Origin: a virus | Virus record (IMG/VR): IMGVR_UViG_3300037427_002598 | Span: 1-64,000 of that record | Length of the DNA stretch: 64,000 bases | Reading direction: 5' to 3' (one strand) | Part shown: positions 41,855 to 52,528 of the stretch, piece by piece | Position numbering within the stretch: the first letter of the stretch is position 1 | How the letters are laid out: each line of letters begins with the position of its first letter | The notes under the pieces: model-generated | What the model saw: only the letters and a program-made list of their open reading frames with translations | Database searches by the model: none | Told to the model about the DNA's origin: nothing | Translations under genes and position numbers: made by a program

Positions 41855-44800
41855 ATGGCGGAAGTTAAAAATGCTTTTATTAAGTCTAAAATGAATAAAG
41901 ACCTGGATGCCAGGTTGTTACCCAATGGGGAATATCGTGAAGGAGTTAATATACAAGTAAGTAAGTCAGAAGGTGCCGACGTTGGAGCGTTAGAAAATGT
42001 ATTAGGAAACAACAAACTGGTTGATTTTACAGCGTTAACTGGTGTCAATGATTTATATACTGTTGGTCTTTATACTGATGAGGTAAACAATAATATTTAT
42101 GTATTTTTAACTGATTATGACGACACTAAGTTAACTGACTCTAGTGGTAACAATATATATAACAGTCAACTTTTAAATTATTCTCCTACAGCTAACAACT
42201 TTGTATATGTATATAACATTGCAACACAAGAACCGATCCAACTACTACAAGGATCGTTTTTAAACTTTTCCATTAATTTTCCTATCCATTCTATTAATTT
42301 AGTAGAAAATATATTATTTTGGACAGACAATCGTAATCAACCTAGAAGAATAGAAGTTGACAAAGCTGTTGAAGTTTCCAATTATTACACTACAGAAGAT
42401 CAAATTTCAGTAGCGTCGTATTCTCCGTTTCAACCTATTGAATTATATTATAAATTTGAAGGATTTTATAAAAATGCTGATGGAACCGTTATTCCAGTTA
42501 ATGCAAATGGAGGAAAAGGTATAACAAGCGGTATAACAACAGCTGGAGCAACTACTATTTTATTAACATCAAATGGGTTTGCAGGAATAGATATTAGTGG
42601 GGCAGGTAATAAAAATTTAGTTGGATCTACCATTATAGCTGCGGATGCTAGTACAGGATTACCTATAGATCCATCACCAATCCCTGTTAATACAGTATTA
42701 TTAAGTTATACTCCTACTACTATTGAACTAGGAGATGCTTCTGGGGCTACAGTTGCAACAACAATTGATATTCCTGATGGTTCTATAATATATTTTAATT
42801 ATAATAGTTTAATAGGTAACGATGAATATGTTACAAGCATGCTAGACGTTAGTAGCAAAATGAATCCTGGGGGTACATATGATGTAGCTAAACCCGGAAT
42901 GACTACTAATACTAATTTTAATCCAAATTATAGTGGAGATCCTGATTTTTTAGAAGATAAATTTGTACGTTTTAGTTATAGGTTTAAATATGAAGATGGT
43001 ACGAATTCTATTATGGCCCCTTTCACGCAAGCCGCATTTATTCCACAGCAAGATGGATATTTTATGGGTCAAGGAACATTAACAGGAATATCCTTAGATG
43101 AAGAAGCAACGTACCGTAGTACAGTTGTTGGGTTTATGGAAAATAAAGTTAATAATATTTTATTACAAATTCCATTACCTTTAGATAGTGCTAATAATGG
43201 GATAAATGCAAGTAGTTTGTTTAGTAAACTTAAAGTAGATGAGATTGAAATTTTATATAAAGAATCTGATAGTTTAGCAGTTCAAGTAGTAGATTCTATA
43301 CCGAGAACTGGAAACACTGGTTATGAAAGATTTGGAAGTGATACGGTAATAGAATATAATTACCAAGGTACTAAACCATATAAAACTTTACCAGAAAATG
43401 AAATAGTTAGAGTATATGACAAAGTACCAGTAAGAGCTCATGGTCAAGAAATTATAAGTAATCGAGTGGTATATAGTAACTTTCAAAATAAACATACTCC
43501 CCCTGAGTCTTTAGATTATAATGTAACAATATCAGATAAATATACAAACTTTGTAGTAGATGAACCTGGAAATCCTATATTACCACCATTGGAAAAAACA
43601 GTTTCTCGAGAATACCCAATGCACACGGTAAAGCAGAATAGAAACTATCAAGTAGGAATTGTATTGTCTGATAGATTTGGTAGAAGTTCTACTACCCTTT
43701 TATCTTCTTCTAAAACACAGAGTACTAATGCCGACGATTTAATATTAGATGGTGATACTATATATTTTCCATATAACGATGTTACTCAAGATAGTAGTAA
43801 TAGCATACATTCATGGCCTGGTGACTCAATTAAAATATTATTTAATAGTCCGGTACCAGAAAACATAGCGGCTAACGTTAGTACAGGTTGGCCAGGACTA
43901 TACAATGGAAATCCTGCATTAAGTAGCTACAACCCTTTGGGTTGGTATTCTTATAAAGTTGTTGTAAAACAAACAGAACAAGAATATTATAATGTATATT
44001 TACCTGGTTTAATGAATTTTTATCCTAATATTCCAGTTACCCCACCAGACCCAACCGGAACTACTTCTTTTATTACTTTGTTAAATGATAACATTAATAA
44101 AGTGCCTAGAGATTTAAGTGAAGTTGGTCCAGAACAAAAACAATTTAGAAGTTCAGTGGTATTATATGGTAGAGTAGCACCAGAAAATGATGCGGTCACT
44201 CCTAATCCTACTTTTAATTATCAATTTAACCCCACTCCGTCCGCTGTAAATATTGCTATTCCAGATACAGTATCTACTATTTCAACACAAAATGATATGT
44301 TTAATAATCCTGCTGCTGATCCAGGAGGTGCCAGTCAAACAGTTGAGTATAGTTCTATTTATCAAACTTTATCTAATCCTTTATTAGCTAGAGTAAGTAT
44401 TGGAGGAAATACTATTGGATCTTATATTCCTGCCGCTGTAACCACAGCTTATAATACGTGGTTAAGTGTTTATGAAACTGCTCCGGTAGAATCTCGATTA
44501 GATATTTATTGGGAAACTACTTCTAGTGGGACTATTTCACAATTAAATGAAGCTATAAAAGAAGGAACTTCTAATATCAAAGGCTTTACAACAGAAGATT
44601 CACCAACAGCGCCAGAAACATGGACATTTAACCTTTACGAAGATATAACTCCTGGAGCATCACCCACTGCTTCTTATAACACCGGCACATATACAGAAGT
44701 TAGATTCTTTCCTTATGTTGAAGATAGCAGTGGAACTATTTCAGCCGTTAAAAGAAGCAATATTGAAACAAGTGGATTTAGTGTAAGAAATGGAAATAAT

Positions 44801-47410
44801 ACAGTTGTAACAGATAAATTTATTTTAAATAAATATCCGGCCCCTAGTACTTCTAGTGATCCAGATAAATATTCTATTACAATAGCAGCTAATACCTTCT
44901 TTTATTTTAACGAAAAATCTGATGTAGAAGGTTCTTATACTTTTACTTTTGAAGTAGAAAATTTAGATGGAACTCCTGGAGCTGTAGGCTCACAATATGG
45001 GCAAAAAACTAAAGTTGCTTTAACTGAAAAATTAAGTAATATAAAACCATCTATAGATAATTGTGAAACAAATATAGTAGTATTACCCGGGGCAACTTCT
45101 GTTTATACATTTACTGGGGTAAACGGTAGTGCTGATACTAGTAGAAACACCGATGATTTAACCTGGTCAATGACTCAAAGTCCAGCTGCTGATGGTGGTA
45201 CTATTCCTCAATTATCAATAAACGCTCAAACAGGGGAAGTAACTGTTGATGAAGACGCGTTGATTGATCAGTCAATAACTATGACGGTTGTTTTAAGAGA
45301 TGCTGGCAATGACTCAAACACTTATAATGCTCCTAATAGTTATGCACAGTGTATAACTGCTATAAATGGAAAATTAGGTTATGAAACTTTTGATTTAAAT
45401 GAAGATTTTTACAGTGTTAAAAATATGTGTATTAACCAAGGGCCGGAAAGTTCTGGATTTTATTGGGCAACAGTTGATAATAGCAGTACACAAAACCCTG
45501 CAGATACTGGACCTTACCCTAGCGCAAGTAGCGGACCTGGAGGTTCTCCGGTAAACAACGACAATAGAGTTCCTGTTAGTGGATCAGGGAAAATTACTGA
45601 AATTGATCCAGGAACTGGAGTAACTAGTGTTTCAGTAAATACCGCTAATAGCGCGTGTAATACTGCTGGTTGGAGATGGGCAAATACAAATAGAAATGGA
45701 ACAGTGCAATTTACTGCAAACAATTCTGGGTTTGAAACTGAAAATGGAAGAGTTGATGCTACTACTTCAAGAAACACTTATAGTCAACCACAAGCGTGGC
45801 TTAAAGAAGGTACCACAGAACAACCAGGGGGAACTGCTTATATTATTGTAGATTTTGAATTTACTAATCCTACAAGTTATGATACTACTTTAGGACCACC
45901 CTCTGATAGACCTGAGGTTATTTGGCCAGTTTATTTACAATATAGACCAACAAATGTTTCGGGGGTTCCCATTGGACCTTGGGAAACTGCTAAGGATATT
46001 GAAGGTAATGAAATACGTTTTGGCGGTACACAAGGAAATAATTATCAAATGCAGGTACCCGCAAATGAAAATGATAAACCAAAATTTGGCCCTAATCCTT
46101 TTACAACTGATACAGGTGTGTTAGATAAATTATCAGAAGCTAAAACACCAGCTACTACTTCAGTAAGTCAAATTAACCCTTTCCCTGCTAAAGAAGATTG
46201 TTTTGATGCTTGGTTTGATGGTATTTCAGCTACAGGTGAACAAGGGCTTAGTTCTGTTGGTAGAAAAATGTTTTGTATAGGTAGAAATCAAGGATATAGA
46301 AATGCTTCAACTGGAATACCAGATTCTCCAGATATGTTTGGAGAATATAGATTATTAACTCGTTATCCTTATAGTAATAACATTGAGGTTAATACTAATA
46401 ATAAAGTTTTACCTACTTTAACACCTGATGGCTGTCCTACTTCAGCGCCATATAATAATCCTCTAACCGCTCAAGTAACACAAAAAGTTTATTTAAGTTT
46501 TGGGGATTTTTATAATCCAGTTCAATTAAGAAATACATATAATAATAATACACTTGTTTCTACTGGATCTCTTGAGCGTGCTTATCAGTATAATATTAGT
46601 CCTCCTAAAGATACTAGAACAGAAGCAGAACAAGCTTATCCTACTCCGCAATCTGGGGGAGTTGGAGGAAGAACAGTGTGGGCTAAAGAATGGGGTTTTA
46701 AATATGTTACACAATTTTATAAAGATTCAGCTTTAAGTGAAATATTTAGACCTAGTGAAGAATGGCCAGCAATTGGCACAGATACTAAATATTATTCCTA
46801 CGCCACAACAGGTGATTATTTAAATGCTGATTGGGGAAATGATAATGCTAGCACTAGAAACGGTTCACCTATTTGGACAGATTCTACTGGGTATGTATTT
46901 GGACAAAACGTAACAAATAAAAATCAAGATAGAAAATGGACTGCTCAATTTGATTATTTAGGAGAAAAAATTATAAGTACAGCCCAACCTTGTGCAGCGA
47001 ATTTAGTAACCCCTGACCCAGGGCCCACTCAACCTTCTAATACCTATAGTTTTGGAGTAACCGTACTAGAACAAAGTGGATCCTTTTTTACAGTAAATTT
47101 TGAAAGTCAAATATATCAAGCAGCGGCTTTCTCATTAAATATGCTTGAACAATTAACAGGAGGAAAAACTGGAAACGGGGTTCCTCATTACATGCAAAAA
47201 TCTGTTATATCTATTTTTCAACCGGAGGCACCATATACACTTGTAGGAGAAATTAGAAATACTGGATCAGCTACAATACTGAGAACAGAAAATTATATTT
47301 CAGGATCATTTGCTATTATTCAATTAGCTTTTAGAAATATAAGTGGAACACTACCTTTTCAACCAGGTAAAAAATACTTGTGGACTTGGCCGGGTATTAC
47401 TAGTCCATAA
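41855..47410 (+). CDS. Giant tail nozzle/stabilisation protein (1851 aa)
   Basis: The N-terminus, KSKMNKDLDARLLPNGEYRE then GVNIQVSKSEGADVGALENV, is the hallmark of podovirus nozzle proteins related to P22 gp10 and tubular B. TVGLYTDEVNNNIYVFLTDY and the FPIHSINLVENILFWTDNRN stretch are blade elements of a beta-propeller. Around residue 1090-1160 there is an Ig/cadherin-like domain (LSINAQTGEVTVDED). It is two to three times the length of common homologues and contains several inserted beta domains. It would form the tail tube with its partner at 47446. Confidence 0.8.
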   Translation: MAEVKNAFIKSKMNKDLDARLLPNGEYREGVNIQVSKSEGADVGALENVLGNNKLVDFTALTGVNDLYTVGLYTDEVNNNIYVFLTDYDDTKLTDSSGNNIYNSQLLNYSPTANNFVYVYNIATQEPIQLLQGSFLNFSINFPIHSINLVENILFWTDNRNQPRRIEVDKAVEVSNYYTTEDQISVASYSPFQPIELYYKFEGFYKNADGTVIPVNANGGKGITSGITTAGATTILLTSNGFAGIDISGAGNKNLVGSTIIAADASTGLPIDPSPIPVNTVLLSYTPTTIELGDASGATVATTIDIPDGSIIYFNYNSLIGNDEYVTSMLDVSSKMNPGGTYDVAKPGMTTNTNFNPNYSGDPDFLEDKFVRFSYRFKYEDGTNSIMAPFTQAAFIPQQDGYFMGQGTLTGISLDEEATYRSTVVGFMENKVNNILLQIPLPLDSANNGINASSLFSKLKVDEIEILYKESDSLAVQVVDSIPRTGNTGYERFGSDTVIEYNYQGTKPYKTLPENEIVRVYDKVPVRAHGQEIISNRVVYSNFQNKHTPPESLDYNVTISDKYTNFVVDEPGNPILPPLEKTVSREYPMHTVKQNRNYQVGIVLSDRFGRSSTTLLSSSKTQSTNADDLILDGDTIYFPYNDVTQDSSNSIHSWPGDSIKILFNSPVPENIAANVSTGWPGLYNGNPALSSYNPLGWYSYKVVVKQTEQEYYNVYLPGLMNFYPNIPVTPPDPTGTTSFITLLNDNINKVPRDLSEVGPEQKQFRSSVVLYGRVAPENDAVTPNPTFNYQFNPTPSAVNIAIPDTVSTISTQNDMFNNPAADPGGASQTVEYSSIYQTLSNPLLARVSIGGNTIGSYIPAAVTTAYNTWLSVYETAPVESRLDIYWETTSSGTISQLNEAIKEGTSNIKGFTTEDSPTAPETWTFNLYEDITPGASPTASYNTGTYTEVRFFPYVEDSSGTISAVKRSNIETSGFSVRNGNNTVVTDKFILNKYPAPSTSSDPDKYSITIAANTFFYFNEKSDVEGSYTFTFEVENLDGTPGAVGSQYGQKTKVALTEKLSNIKPSIDNCETNIVVLPGATSVYTFTGVNGSADTSRNTDDLTWSMTQSPAADGGTIPQLSINAQTGEVTVDEDALIDQSITMTVVLRDAGNDSNTYNAPNSYAQCITAINGKLGYETFDLNEDFYSVKNMCINQGPESSGFYWATVDNSSTQNPADTGPYPSASSGPGGSPVNNDNRVPVSGSGKITEIDPGTGVTSVSVNTANSACNTAGWRWANTNRNGTVQFTANNSGFETENGRVDATTSRNTYSQPQAWLKEGTTEQPGGTAYIIVDFEFTNPTSYDTTLGPPSDRPEVIWPVYLQYRPTNVSGVPIGPWETAKDIEGNEIRFGGTQGNNYQMQVPANENDKPKFGPNPFTTDTGVLDKLSEAKTPATTSVSQINPFPAKEDCFDAWFDGISATGEQGLSSVGRKMFCIGRNQGYRNASTGIPDSPDMFGEYRLLTRYPYSNNIEVNTNNKVLPTLTPDGCPTSAPYNNPLTAQVTQKVYLSFGDFYNPVQLRNTYNNNTLVSTGSLERAYQYNISPPKDTRTEAEQAYPTPQSGGVGGRTVWAKEWGFKYVTQFYKDSALSEIFRPSEEWPAIGTDTKYYSYATTGDYLNADWGNDNASTRNGSPIWTDSTGYVFGQNVTNKNQDRKWTAQFDYLGEKIISTAQPCAANLVTPDPGPTQPSNTYSFGVTVLEQSGSFFTVNFESQIYQAAAFSLNMLEQLTGGKTGNGVPHYMQKSVISIFQPEAPYTLVGEIRNTGSATILRTENYISGSFAIIQLAFRNISGTLPFQPGKKYLWTWPGITSP

Positions 47411-47445
47411 TAGTAATAATATTAATAAATATGCAATTATAAAAT

Positions 47446-48921
47446 ATGGCGGCAACTATAGAAGTTAAATTTTTCAATAGCTTTATTTTACGTAAAACTG
47501 TAGATAGTACTAATGAACCAAAATGGAATGGGTCTAGAGGGGATGGTACATACCCTCAATCTGCCGTTGCTGGTACCGCTTATTATAATGATTGGGCTGT
47601 AGAAGAAGCGCGAATCAGAGGTGGTTATAATAATACATATGTGGGTCAAGGAGTAAAAGCATATTTAGTAGAAGATAATCCAAATGCTTCTAATAGAATA
47701 AACTCTATGATTTATTCAGGTATTTTTAATTCAAGAACTGGTATTAATGATACAAATGTATTTTCTGTTGGGCAAGATATAACTAAAAGTGTTGATCCTG
47801 CTAATGGAAGTATACAAAAAATATATGCTGAAGATTCATATTTGATTATTTTTCAAGAGAAAAAAGTAAGTAGAGCTCCTATTGATAAAGATATTATATA
47901 CACAGCAGAAGGTAGTCCAACTTTAACAGCAAGTAATATGGTAATAGGTAGTGTTCAACCATATGCTGGTAACTTTGGAATTAGTAAAAATCCAGAAAGT
48001 TTTGCTGTTTATGGAAGAAGAAAATATTTTGCTGATAAAGATAGAAGTGCAGTAATGCGTTTATCAAATGATGGACTAACAGAAATATCTCAGTACGGGA
48101 TGATAGATTTCTTTAGGGATCAGTTTGCTAGTTTAGGTAATGGTAAATTAACGGGAGGATGGGACATTTATAACAAACAATATGTTTTATCTATACAACC
48201 AAAAGATTTGTCTGTACCTTATAAAACATTATCTTTTGATGAGCAAATTAATGGTTGGACTAGTTTATATTCATATAAACCTGGAATGATGTTGAGTTTA
48301 AAAAATAAATTTTATACTACTGGTCCATCTACCGTAGGAGAAACAAACACAGCTTCTTTATACCAACACTATGTAGCATCACAGCCAAGAGGTAATTTTT
48401 ATGGTGCTCAATATAAAGCTTCAATTGAATTTATATTTAATCCAAGTGTTAGTGTATCCAAAGTATTTAAAACTATTAACTATGAAGGAAGTAATGGATG
48501 GCAAGTAGATAGTTTTATATCAGATTCAACTGGAGTTGGTTCTCCCGATATCGCAGTTCCTGATTATGCAACACTTAATACTAATGATTCTACAGCTGTG
48601 GTTTATAGTTATAATGAAGGTTCTTATGATAATTTTGGAAATACCTTTGCTGACGTATCAGTTACACCAATAGTAGCTAATACAACTGCTTTAATTCCTC
48701 CTTTAAACCACGCGGGATTTGCACGTAAAGAAAATAAATATATGGCTAATCTAGTTAATAATAGTGTAGCAACTCCAGGAGAAATAGTATTCGGAGATCA
48801 AATGACCGGTATAAAAGGTTACTACGCAACAGTTAAAATATCTACTGATACATTAACAGATCCAGGTGGAATGAAAGAACTTTTTGCAGCTTCATCGGAT
48901 TACGTCGAATCAGCATATTAA
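47446..48921 (+). CDS. Tail hub/stabilisation partner protein (491 aa)
   Basis: A beta-propeller-like sequence: GVKAYLVEDNPNASNRINSM, IQKIYAEDSYLIIFQEKKVS, FAVYGRRKYFADKDRSAVMR and GGWDIYNKQYVLSIQPKDLS. The last two blades resemble the second half of tail stabilisation proteins in crAss-like and related phages. It probably completes the nozzle begun by the 1851-aa protein, its immediate upstream neighbour. In other phages the two may be one chain; here they are separate. Confidence 0.7.
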   Translation: MAATIEVKFFNSFILRKTVDSTNEPKWNGSRGDGTYPQSAVAGTAYYNDWAVEEARIRGGYNNTYVGQGVKAYLVEDNPNASNRINSMIYSGIFNSRTGINDTNVFSVGQDITKSVDPANGSIQKIYAEDSYLIIFQEKKVSRAPIDKDIIYTAEGSPTLTASNMVIGSVQPYAGNFGISKNPESFAVYGRRKYFADKDRSAVMRLSNDGLTEISQYGMIDFFRDQFASLGNGKLTGGWDIYNKQYVLSIQPKDLSVPYKTLSFDEQINGWTSLYSYKPGMMLSLKNKFYTTGPSTVGETNTASLYQHYVASQPRGNFYGAQYKASIEFIFNPSVSVSKVFKTINYEGSNGWQVDSFISDSTGVGSPDIAVPDYATLNTNDSTAVVYSYNEGSYDNFGNTFADVSVTPIVANTTALIPPLNHAGFARKENKYMANLVNNSVATPGEIVFGDQMTGIKGYYATVKISTDTLTDPGGMKELFAASSDYVESAY

Positions 48922-48927
48922 AAAAAA

Positions 48928-49221
48928 ATGATAAAAATAAACGAACAAACAGAATTTCAACTTTCGCTTAAAACATTAATAGGAATAGCAGTAGGAATAT
49001 TTACTTTGGTAGGAATGTGGTTTGCTCTTCAAGAAGATATTGAAGAAGCAAAGCTTTTACCAGAACCTCCAATTTCTCGAACAGAATATGATTTAAAAGA
49101 TGAATTAGTTAGAGAAACAATAATGAATACTCAAGAGAAAGTAAACGAAAATGGAGATAAATTAGATATAATTGAAGAAAGATTATATGATTTAAATACT
49201 AATTCAAAAAAGAAACGATAA
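48928..49221 (+). CDS. Single-pass membrane protein with coiled coil (97 aa)
   Basis: A hydrophobic helix at about residues 17-36 (LIGIAVGIFTLVGMWFAL) followed by a charged coiled coil (ISRTEYDLKDELVRETIMNT) and a basic end. The topology is like an inner-membrane spanin or pinholin-associated protein. It is coupled (TAATG) to an exported protein gene, an arrangement compatible with a spanin pair but not proof. Confidence 0.62.
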   Translation: MIKINEQTEFQLSLKTLIGIAVGIFTLVGMWFALQEDIEEAKLLPEPPISRTEYDLKDELVRETIMNTQEKVNENGDKLDIIEERLYDLNTNSKKKR

Positions 49222-49571
49222 TGAAATATTTATTTACTTTAATACTTACTTTATTTTTAACTTATACTTTTGCTCAAAATCCTAAAATAGAAGTTCTTCA
49301 AATTAATGCAAATTGGAATAAACACAACGATATACTTTTAAATCGTATACCTAAAAACTATAAAGGGTATTTTATAGAAGTTAAATATGCTTTAATTGAA
49401 GATCAAGGTCCAGAATTTAAAAAAAGTTTTGCAAGTAAACCTTTACCTATAGTTGTATTAAGAGTTGGAAATAATACTAAATACCAATGGACAGCGGATT
49501 TATCTTTTAAATTAAAATTAGGGGCACATGATGTTTTAGGTACTATTGATAAGGTATTAAATCTTAAATGA
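49221..49571 (+). CDS. Exported protein with signal peptide (116 aa)
   Basis: MKYLFTLILTLFLTYTFAQ followed by NPKIE is a signal peptide; cleavage after TFA would leave an N-terminal Gln, as is frequent in Bacteroidota. No lipobox Cys is present, so it is not a typical outer-membrane spanin. The rest (KNYKGYFIEVKYALIEDQGP; NNTKYQWTADLSFKLKLGAH) is a beta protein of unknown role in the periplasm. ATGA overlap with the cupin gene. Confidence 0.65.
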   Translation: MKYLFTLILTLFLTYTFAQNPKIEVLQINANWNKHNDILLNRIPKNYKGYFIEVKYALIEDQGPEFKKSFASKPLPIVVLRVGNNTKYQWTADLSFKLKLGAHDVLGTIDKVLNLK

Positions 49572-50053
49572 AAGTACAAGATATAAATAAAATAAAAAAA
49601 TTCCGTAAAGTAGTAATGGAGTTTGAACAGGCTTTAGGTAAAACAGAAGGAGCTTTAAAAGGTATAGATGAATGTACAACTAAAAATCCTGTTAAATCTA
49701 CTTTTGTTGGAGGATGTTATATTAGAGAGATTTTTATGCCTAAAAATCAAACTATAACATCTCAGATACATAAAAAAGAACATCCTTATTTTATATTAAA
49801 TGGGGATATAACTGTAATATCACCAGATGGGATTCAAAGAATAAAAGGACCATATCATGGTATTACTCAACCGGGAACTAAACGCGTTATAATTACGCAT
49901 GAAGATACCACATTTATAACTGTTCATGCTACTACAAAAACAACTGTGGAAGATGTAGTAGAAGAGGTAATTGCAAAAGATTTTGATGATCCCTTAGTAG
50001 CTTTACCTAAGCTTAATAATACAAATAAAACAATAACTAATAAAACTAAATAA
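49568..50053 (+). CDS. Cupin-fold protein (161 aa)
   Basis: Residues about 50-125 show a cupin pattern: CYIREIFMPKNQTITSQIHK, EHPYFILNGDITVISPDG, GPYHGITQPGTKRVIITHED, then TFITVHATT. His residues in HKKEHP and in THED could be the metal site. Phage cupins near internal virion proteins are known but their function is unclear. It is coupled (ATGA) to the exported protein gene and precedes the ejection proteins. Confidence 0.72.
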   Translation: MKVQDINKIKKFRKVVMEFEQALGKTEGALKGIDECTTKNPVKSTFVGGCYIREIFMPKNQTITSQIHKKEHPYFILNGDITVISPDGIQRIKGPYHGITQPGTKRVIITHEDTTFITVHATTKTTVEDVVEEVIAKDFDDPLVALPKLNNTNKTITNKTK

Positions 50054-50055
50054 TT

Positions 50056-50781
50056 ATGGCATATGCAGCTATTGCGAGCGGCGTTGTTGCAATTGGTGGA
50101 GCGGTATTCGGCTCTCTCAGTGCTCGTAAAAGAGAAAAAAAAGCAGAGCGCAAAGCTAAAAAATTAAAAGCAGAAATAAGGCATCTTGAAAACACAAGGC
50201 AAGAAGTAATAAACCCATATGAAAATGTTTCGGATTTATCTTCAATGATACAAGATGTAAGTGGCATGGCATCAAATCCCACTTTAAATTTATCAGTTGC
50301 TACACAAGCTGCAGAAATGCAAGCTGAAGAAGCTGATATAGCTTTAGCTAACACACTAGATACTTTAGCAGCAACAGGCGCTTCTGCTGGTGGCGCTACT
50401 GCTTTAGCACAAGCTGCATTAAAAAGCAAGCAAGGAATTTCAGCAAGTATTGAACAGCAAGAGTCTAGAAATCAAGAGCTTTCCGAGAAAGCTAGAGTTC
50501 AAGGAGAACAAAGGCTGCAAGATATTGGAATGGCAGAATCAAGAAGAGTGCAAGCAGGTAAAATGGGTGAAGCCCAAAGATTACAAGATGCTGAAATAAG
50601 AGGAAGTGCTTATGAATGGGAGGCAAGTGAAAGAAGAGAAATGCAAAAACTAAACAGAAGATCAGCAGAATTAACACAACAACAAGCTGCCCAGTCTCAA
50701 GCAAGTTCAGACAAAACAGCAGCAATTATGGGTGGAGTATCAGCGGTAGGTAATATTGCAGGTTCTGCTCTTAGTGCTTAA
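50056..50781 (+). CDS. Internal virion (ejection) protein, small (241 aa)
   Basis: A hydrophobic Gly/Ala start (MAYAAIASGVVAIGGAVFGS), followed by long Ala/Glu/Gln-rich helices (SVATQAAEMQAEEADIALAN; RVQGEQRLQDIGMAESRRVQ) and a hydrophobic Gly/Ala end (AAIMGGVSAVGNIAGSALSA). This matches the style of podovirus internal proteins that enter the host membrane during DNA ejection. It is followed by two further internal-protein candidates. Confidence 0.72.
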   Translation: MAYAAIASGVVAIGGAVFGSLSARKREKKAERKAKKLKAEIRHLENTRQEVINPYENVSDLSSMIQDVSGMASNPTLNLSVATQAAEMQAEEADIALANTLDTLAATGASAGGATALAQAALKSKQGISASIEQQESRNQELSEKARVQGEQRLQDIGMAESRRVQAGKMGEAQRLQDAEIRGSAYEWEASERREMQKLNRRSAELTQQQAAQSQASSDKTAAIMGGVSAVGNIAGSALSA

Positions 50782-50799
50782 TATTAAAACAATTATAAT

Positions 50800-52518
50800 A
50801 TGAGTTATCAAAATCCACCGTGGCAAGCATTGATAGCCGGCCGCGCATCAAACATTGCTGGTAATTTCCTAAAAAAATTTGGAGAAGATTGGAAGATTAG
50901 AAATGATAGAGCAAATCAACATAAATCTCAACAACAAAAAGCCTCTGATGCTAGACTAGCTAAATATCAAGAAGAATTAAAGAAAGATAAATATACTCTA
51001 AGACAAAACTTTCAAAAAGCTGGTTTAAAAAATGATGATTTTTTTAAATTAATGACAGGTTTAATTGATGAAAAGGGAGCTATTGAAATAGCCTTACCTA
51101 CTATGTCTCCAGAAGAGCAGGTTGTTGCTAACGCTAGACTAGATCTAATTAAAGAACGATTAGTAACAGGTACGGATGATATTAAAACAATTGATAGTGG
51201 TATAAAAAGTGTAATTGCTCAAGAAATGGGATCTGATGTAGATGATATACCGGGTTTAAATAAACCAGGAGGATTAACAGGTGTTGGAAATGAAGAGTGG
51301 TGGAACAGAGTAAATGCATTAGAAGGAAAAGCATTTGATGAAGATGGTAAAGTTCTTCCAATGCCAACGTTTGGATATCAGAAAGGTGGAACCGAGATAT
51401 GGGCAACGAGATGTATCAAAGCAGATGCAGAAGGAAAATGTGTGGGTAAAACAGATTCTTTTAATATAAAAGAACTTTTGTCAGAACAAAGCAGGCCCGG
51501 TACTATATTAACTATAGGAACTGATCAAAATAAGTTATGGGATAATATGAAAATAACCAATGATCAAGGAAAAGTATCTGATAGATTTTTATCACCAAAA
51601 GTATTTGGAGCAACAAGCGATGATGGCAAAAACACATTTGATGTTCAACCAACTAATTACTCTAAAATACTTAATGATTACGGTGGAGAACTTGTAAAGC
51701 AAGTTGCTATATTATTAGATTCTGAAGACGCAAAAGATATAAATGCCGCTTGGTTTTATTATGGTGGAGAAAGAGCATCTAAGCATGGAGCTATTCCTGA
51801 AAAAAATGGTAAGATAGATTTAAATAGCGATGGTGCTTTGTTATTTCAAGATATGTATATTGAAATGGCCTTAAGTAACAACGTGCCTTTATATCAATTA
51901 GAAAATATTCAAGAGGTAATTCCTTCAAGCGTAGATGAAGAAGCTTTACGAGAAGCTGGAGTATCAGATAAAGAAATAAGTAGAAGACAACAACTACAAA
52001 AAGATACAAGTTGGGAAGGTGAAGGAAATATAAAACAAGATAGAAAAAAATATCAGGCCCCAATTCAAGCTGAGCAAAAAAGTAATATTAAACCTGTTAA
52101 AGGTGGTGAAAGTAAATCAAAGAATAAATCTATAAATCAAATAACTAGTTTAATTAAAAATGCTGGAGTTAAAATACGAAAAGATAAATTAGGTGGTAAT
52201 GCTATTTTAAAAATGATTCAAGAAAACCCACGACAATATGGGTTAACAGGTACTCAATTAGAAAAAATACTTACAACAGCTAAAGTAGCTAATCCTAAAA
52301 ATAAAAGTAAAAATAATCCATATGGATTAAATACAAGTGGAAACTCTGTAGAAGATATTAAAAGAGTATTAGAATTAATTCCTTCTATAAAAAAGGTTCT
52401 TAGTCCTCAAGAAGTATCTGATTTAGTAGATCAACAATTTAAGAAAATTGAACCATCGGAACAACAAGTTAATGAAGTTCTTGATGAACTTCGCGCAATG
52501 GTAGAAAACAGAAAGTAA
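50800..52518 (+). CDS. Internal virion protein candidate (572 aa)
   Basis: A mostly hydrophilic protein. The start (SYQNPPWQALIAGRASNIAG) resembles internal protein N-termini. A central globular part has KPGGLTGVGNEEWWNRVNAL and CIKADAEGKCVGKTD. The C-terminal section is Lys-rich, then LIPSIKKVLSPQEVSDLVDQ helical. It is between the 241-aa and 2617-aa proteins, the usual place of an ejection protein. Confidence 0.62.
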   Translation: MSYQNPPWQALIAGRASNIAGNFLKKFGEDWKIRNDRANQHKSQQQKASDARLAKYQEELKKDKYTLRQNFQKAGLKNDDFFKLMTGLIDEKGAIEIALPTMSPEEQVVANARLDLIKERLVTGTDDIKTIDSGIKSVIAQEMGSDVDDIPGLNKPGGLTGVGNEEWWNRVNALEGKAFDEDGKVLPMPTFGYQKGGTEIWATRCIKADAEGKCVGKTDSFNIKELLSEQSRPGTILTIGTDQNKLWDNMKITNDQGKVSDRFLSPKVFGATSDDGKNTFDVQPTNYSKILNDYGGELVKQVAILLDSEDAKDINAAWFYYGGERASKHGAIPEKNGKIDLNSDGALLFQDMYIEMALSNNVPLYQLENIQEVIPSSVDEEALREAGVSDKEISRRQQLQKDTSWEGEGNIKQDRKKYQAPIQAEQKSNIKPVKGGESKSKNKSINQITSLIKNAGVKIRKDKLGGNAILKMIQENPRQYGLTGTQLEKILTTAKVANPKNKSKNNPYGLNTSGNSVEDIKRVLELIPSIKKVLSPQEVSDLVDQQFKKIEPSEQQVNEVLDELRAMVENRK

Positions 52519-52528
52519 TATACTATAC

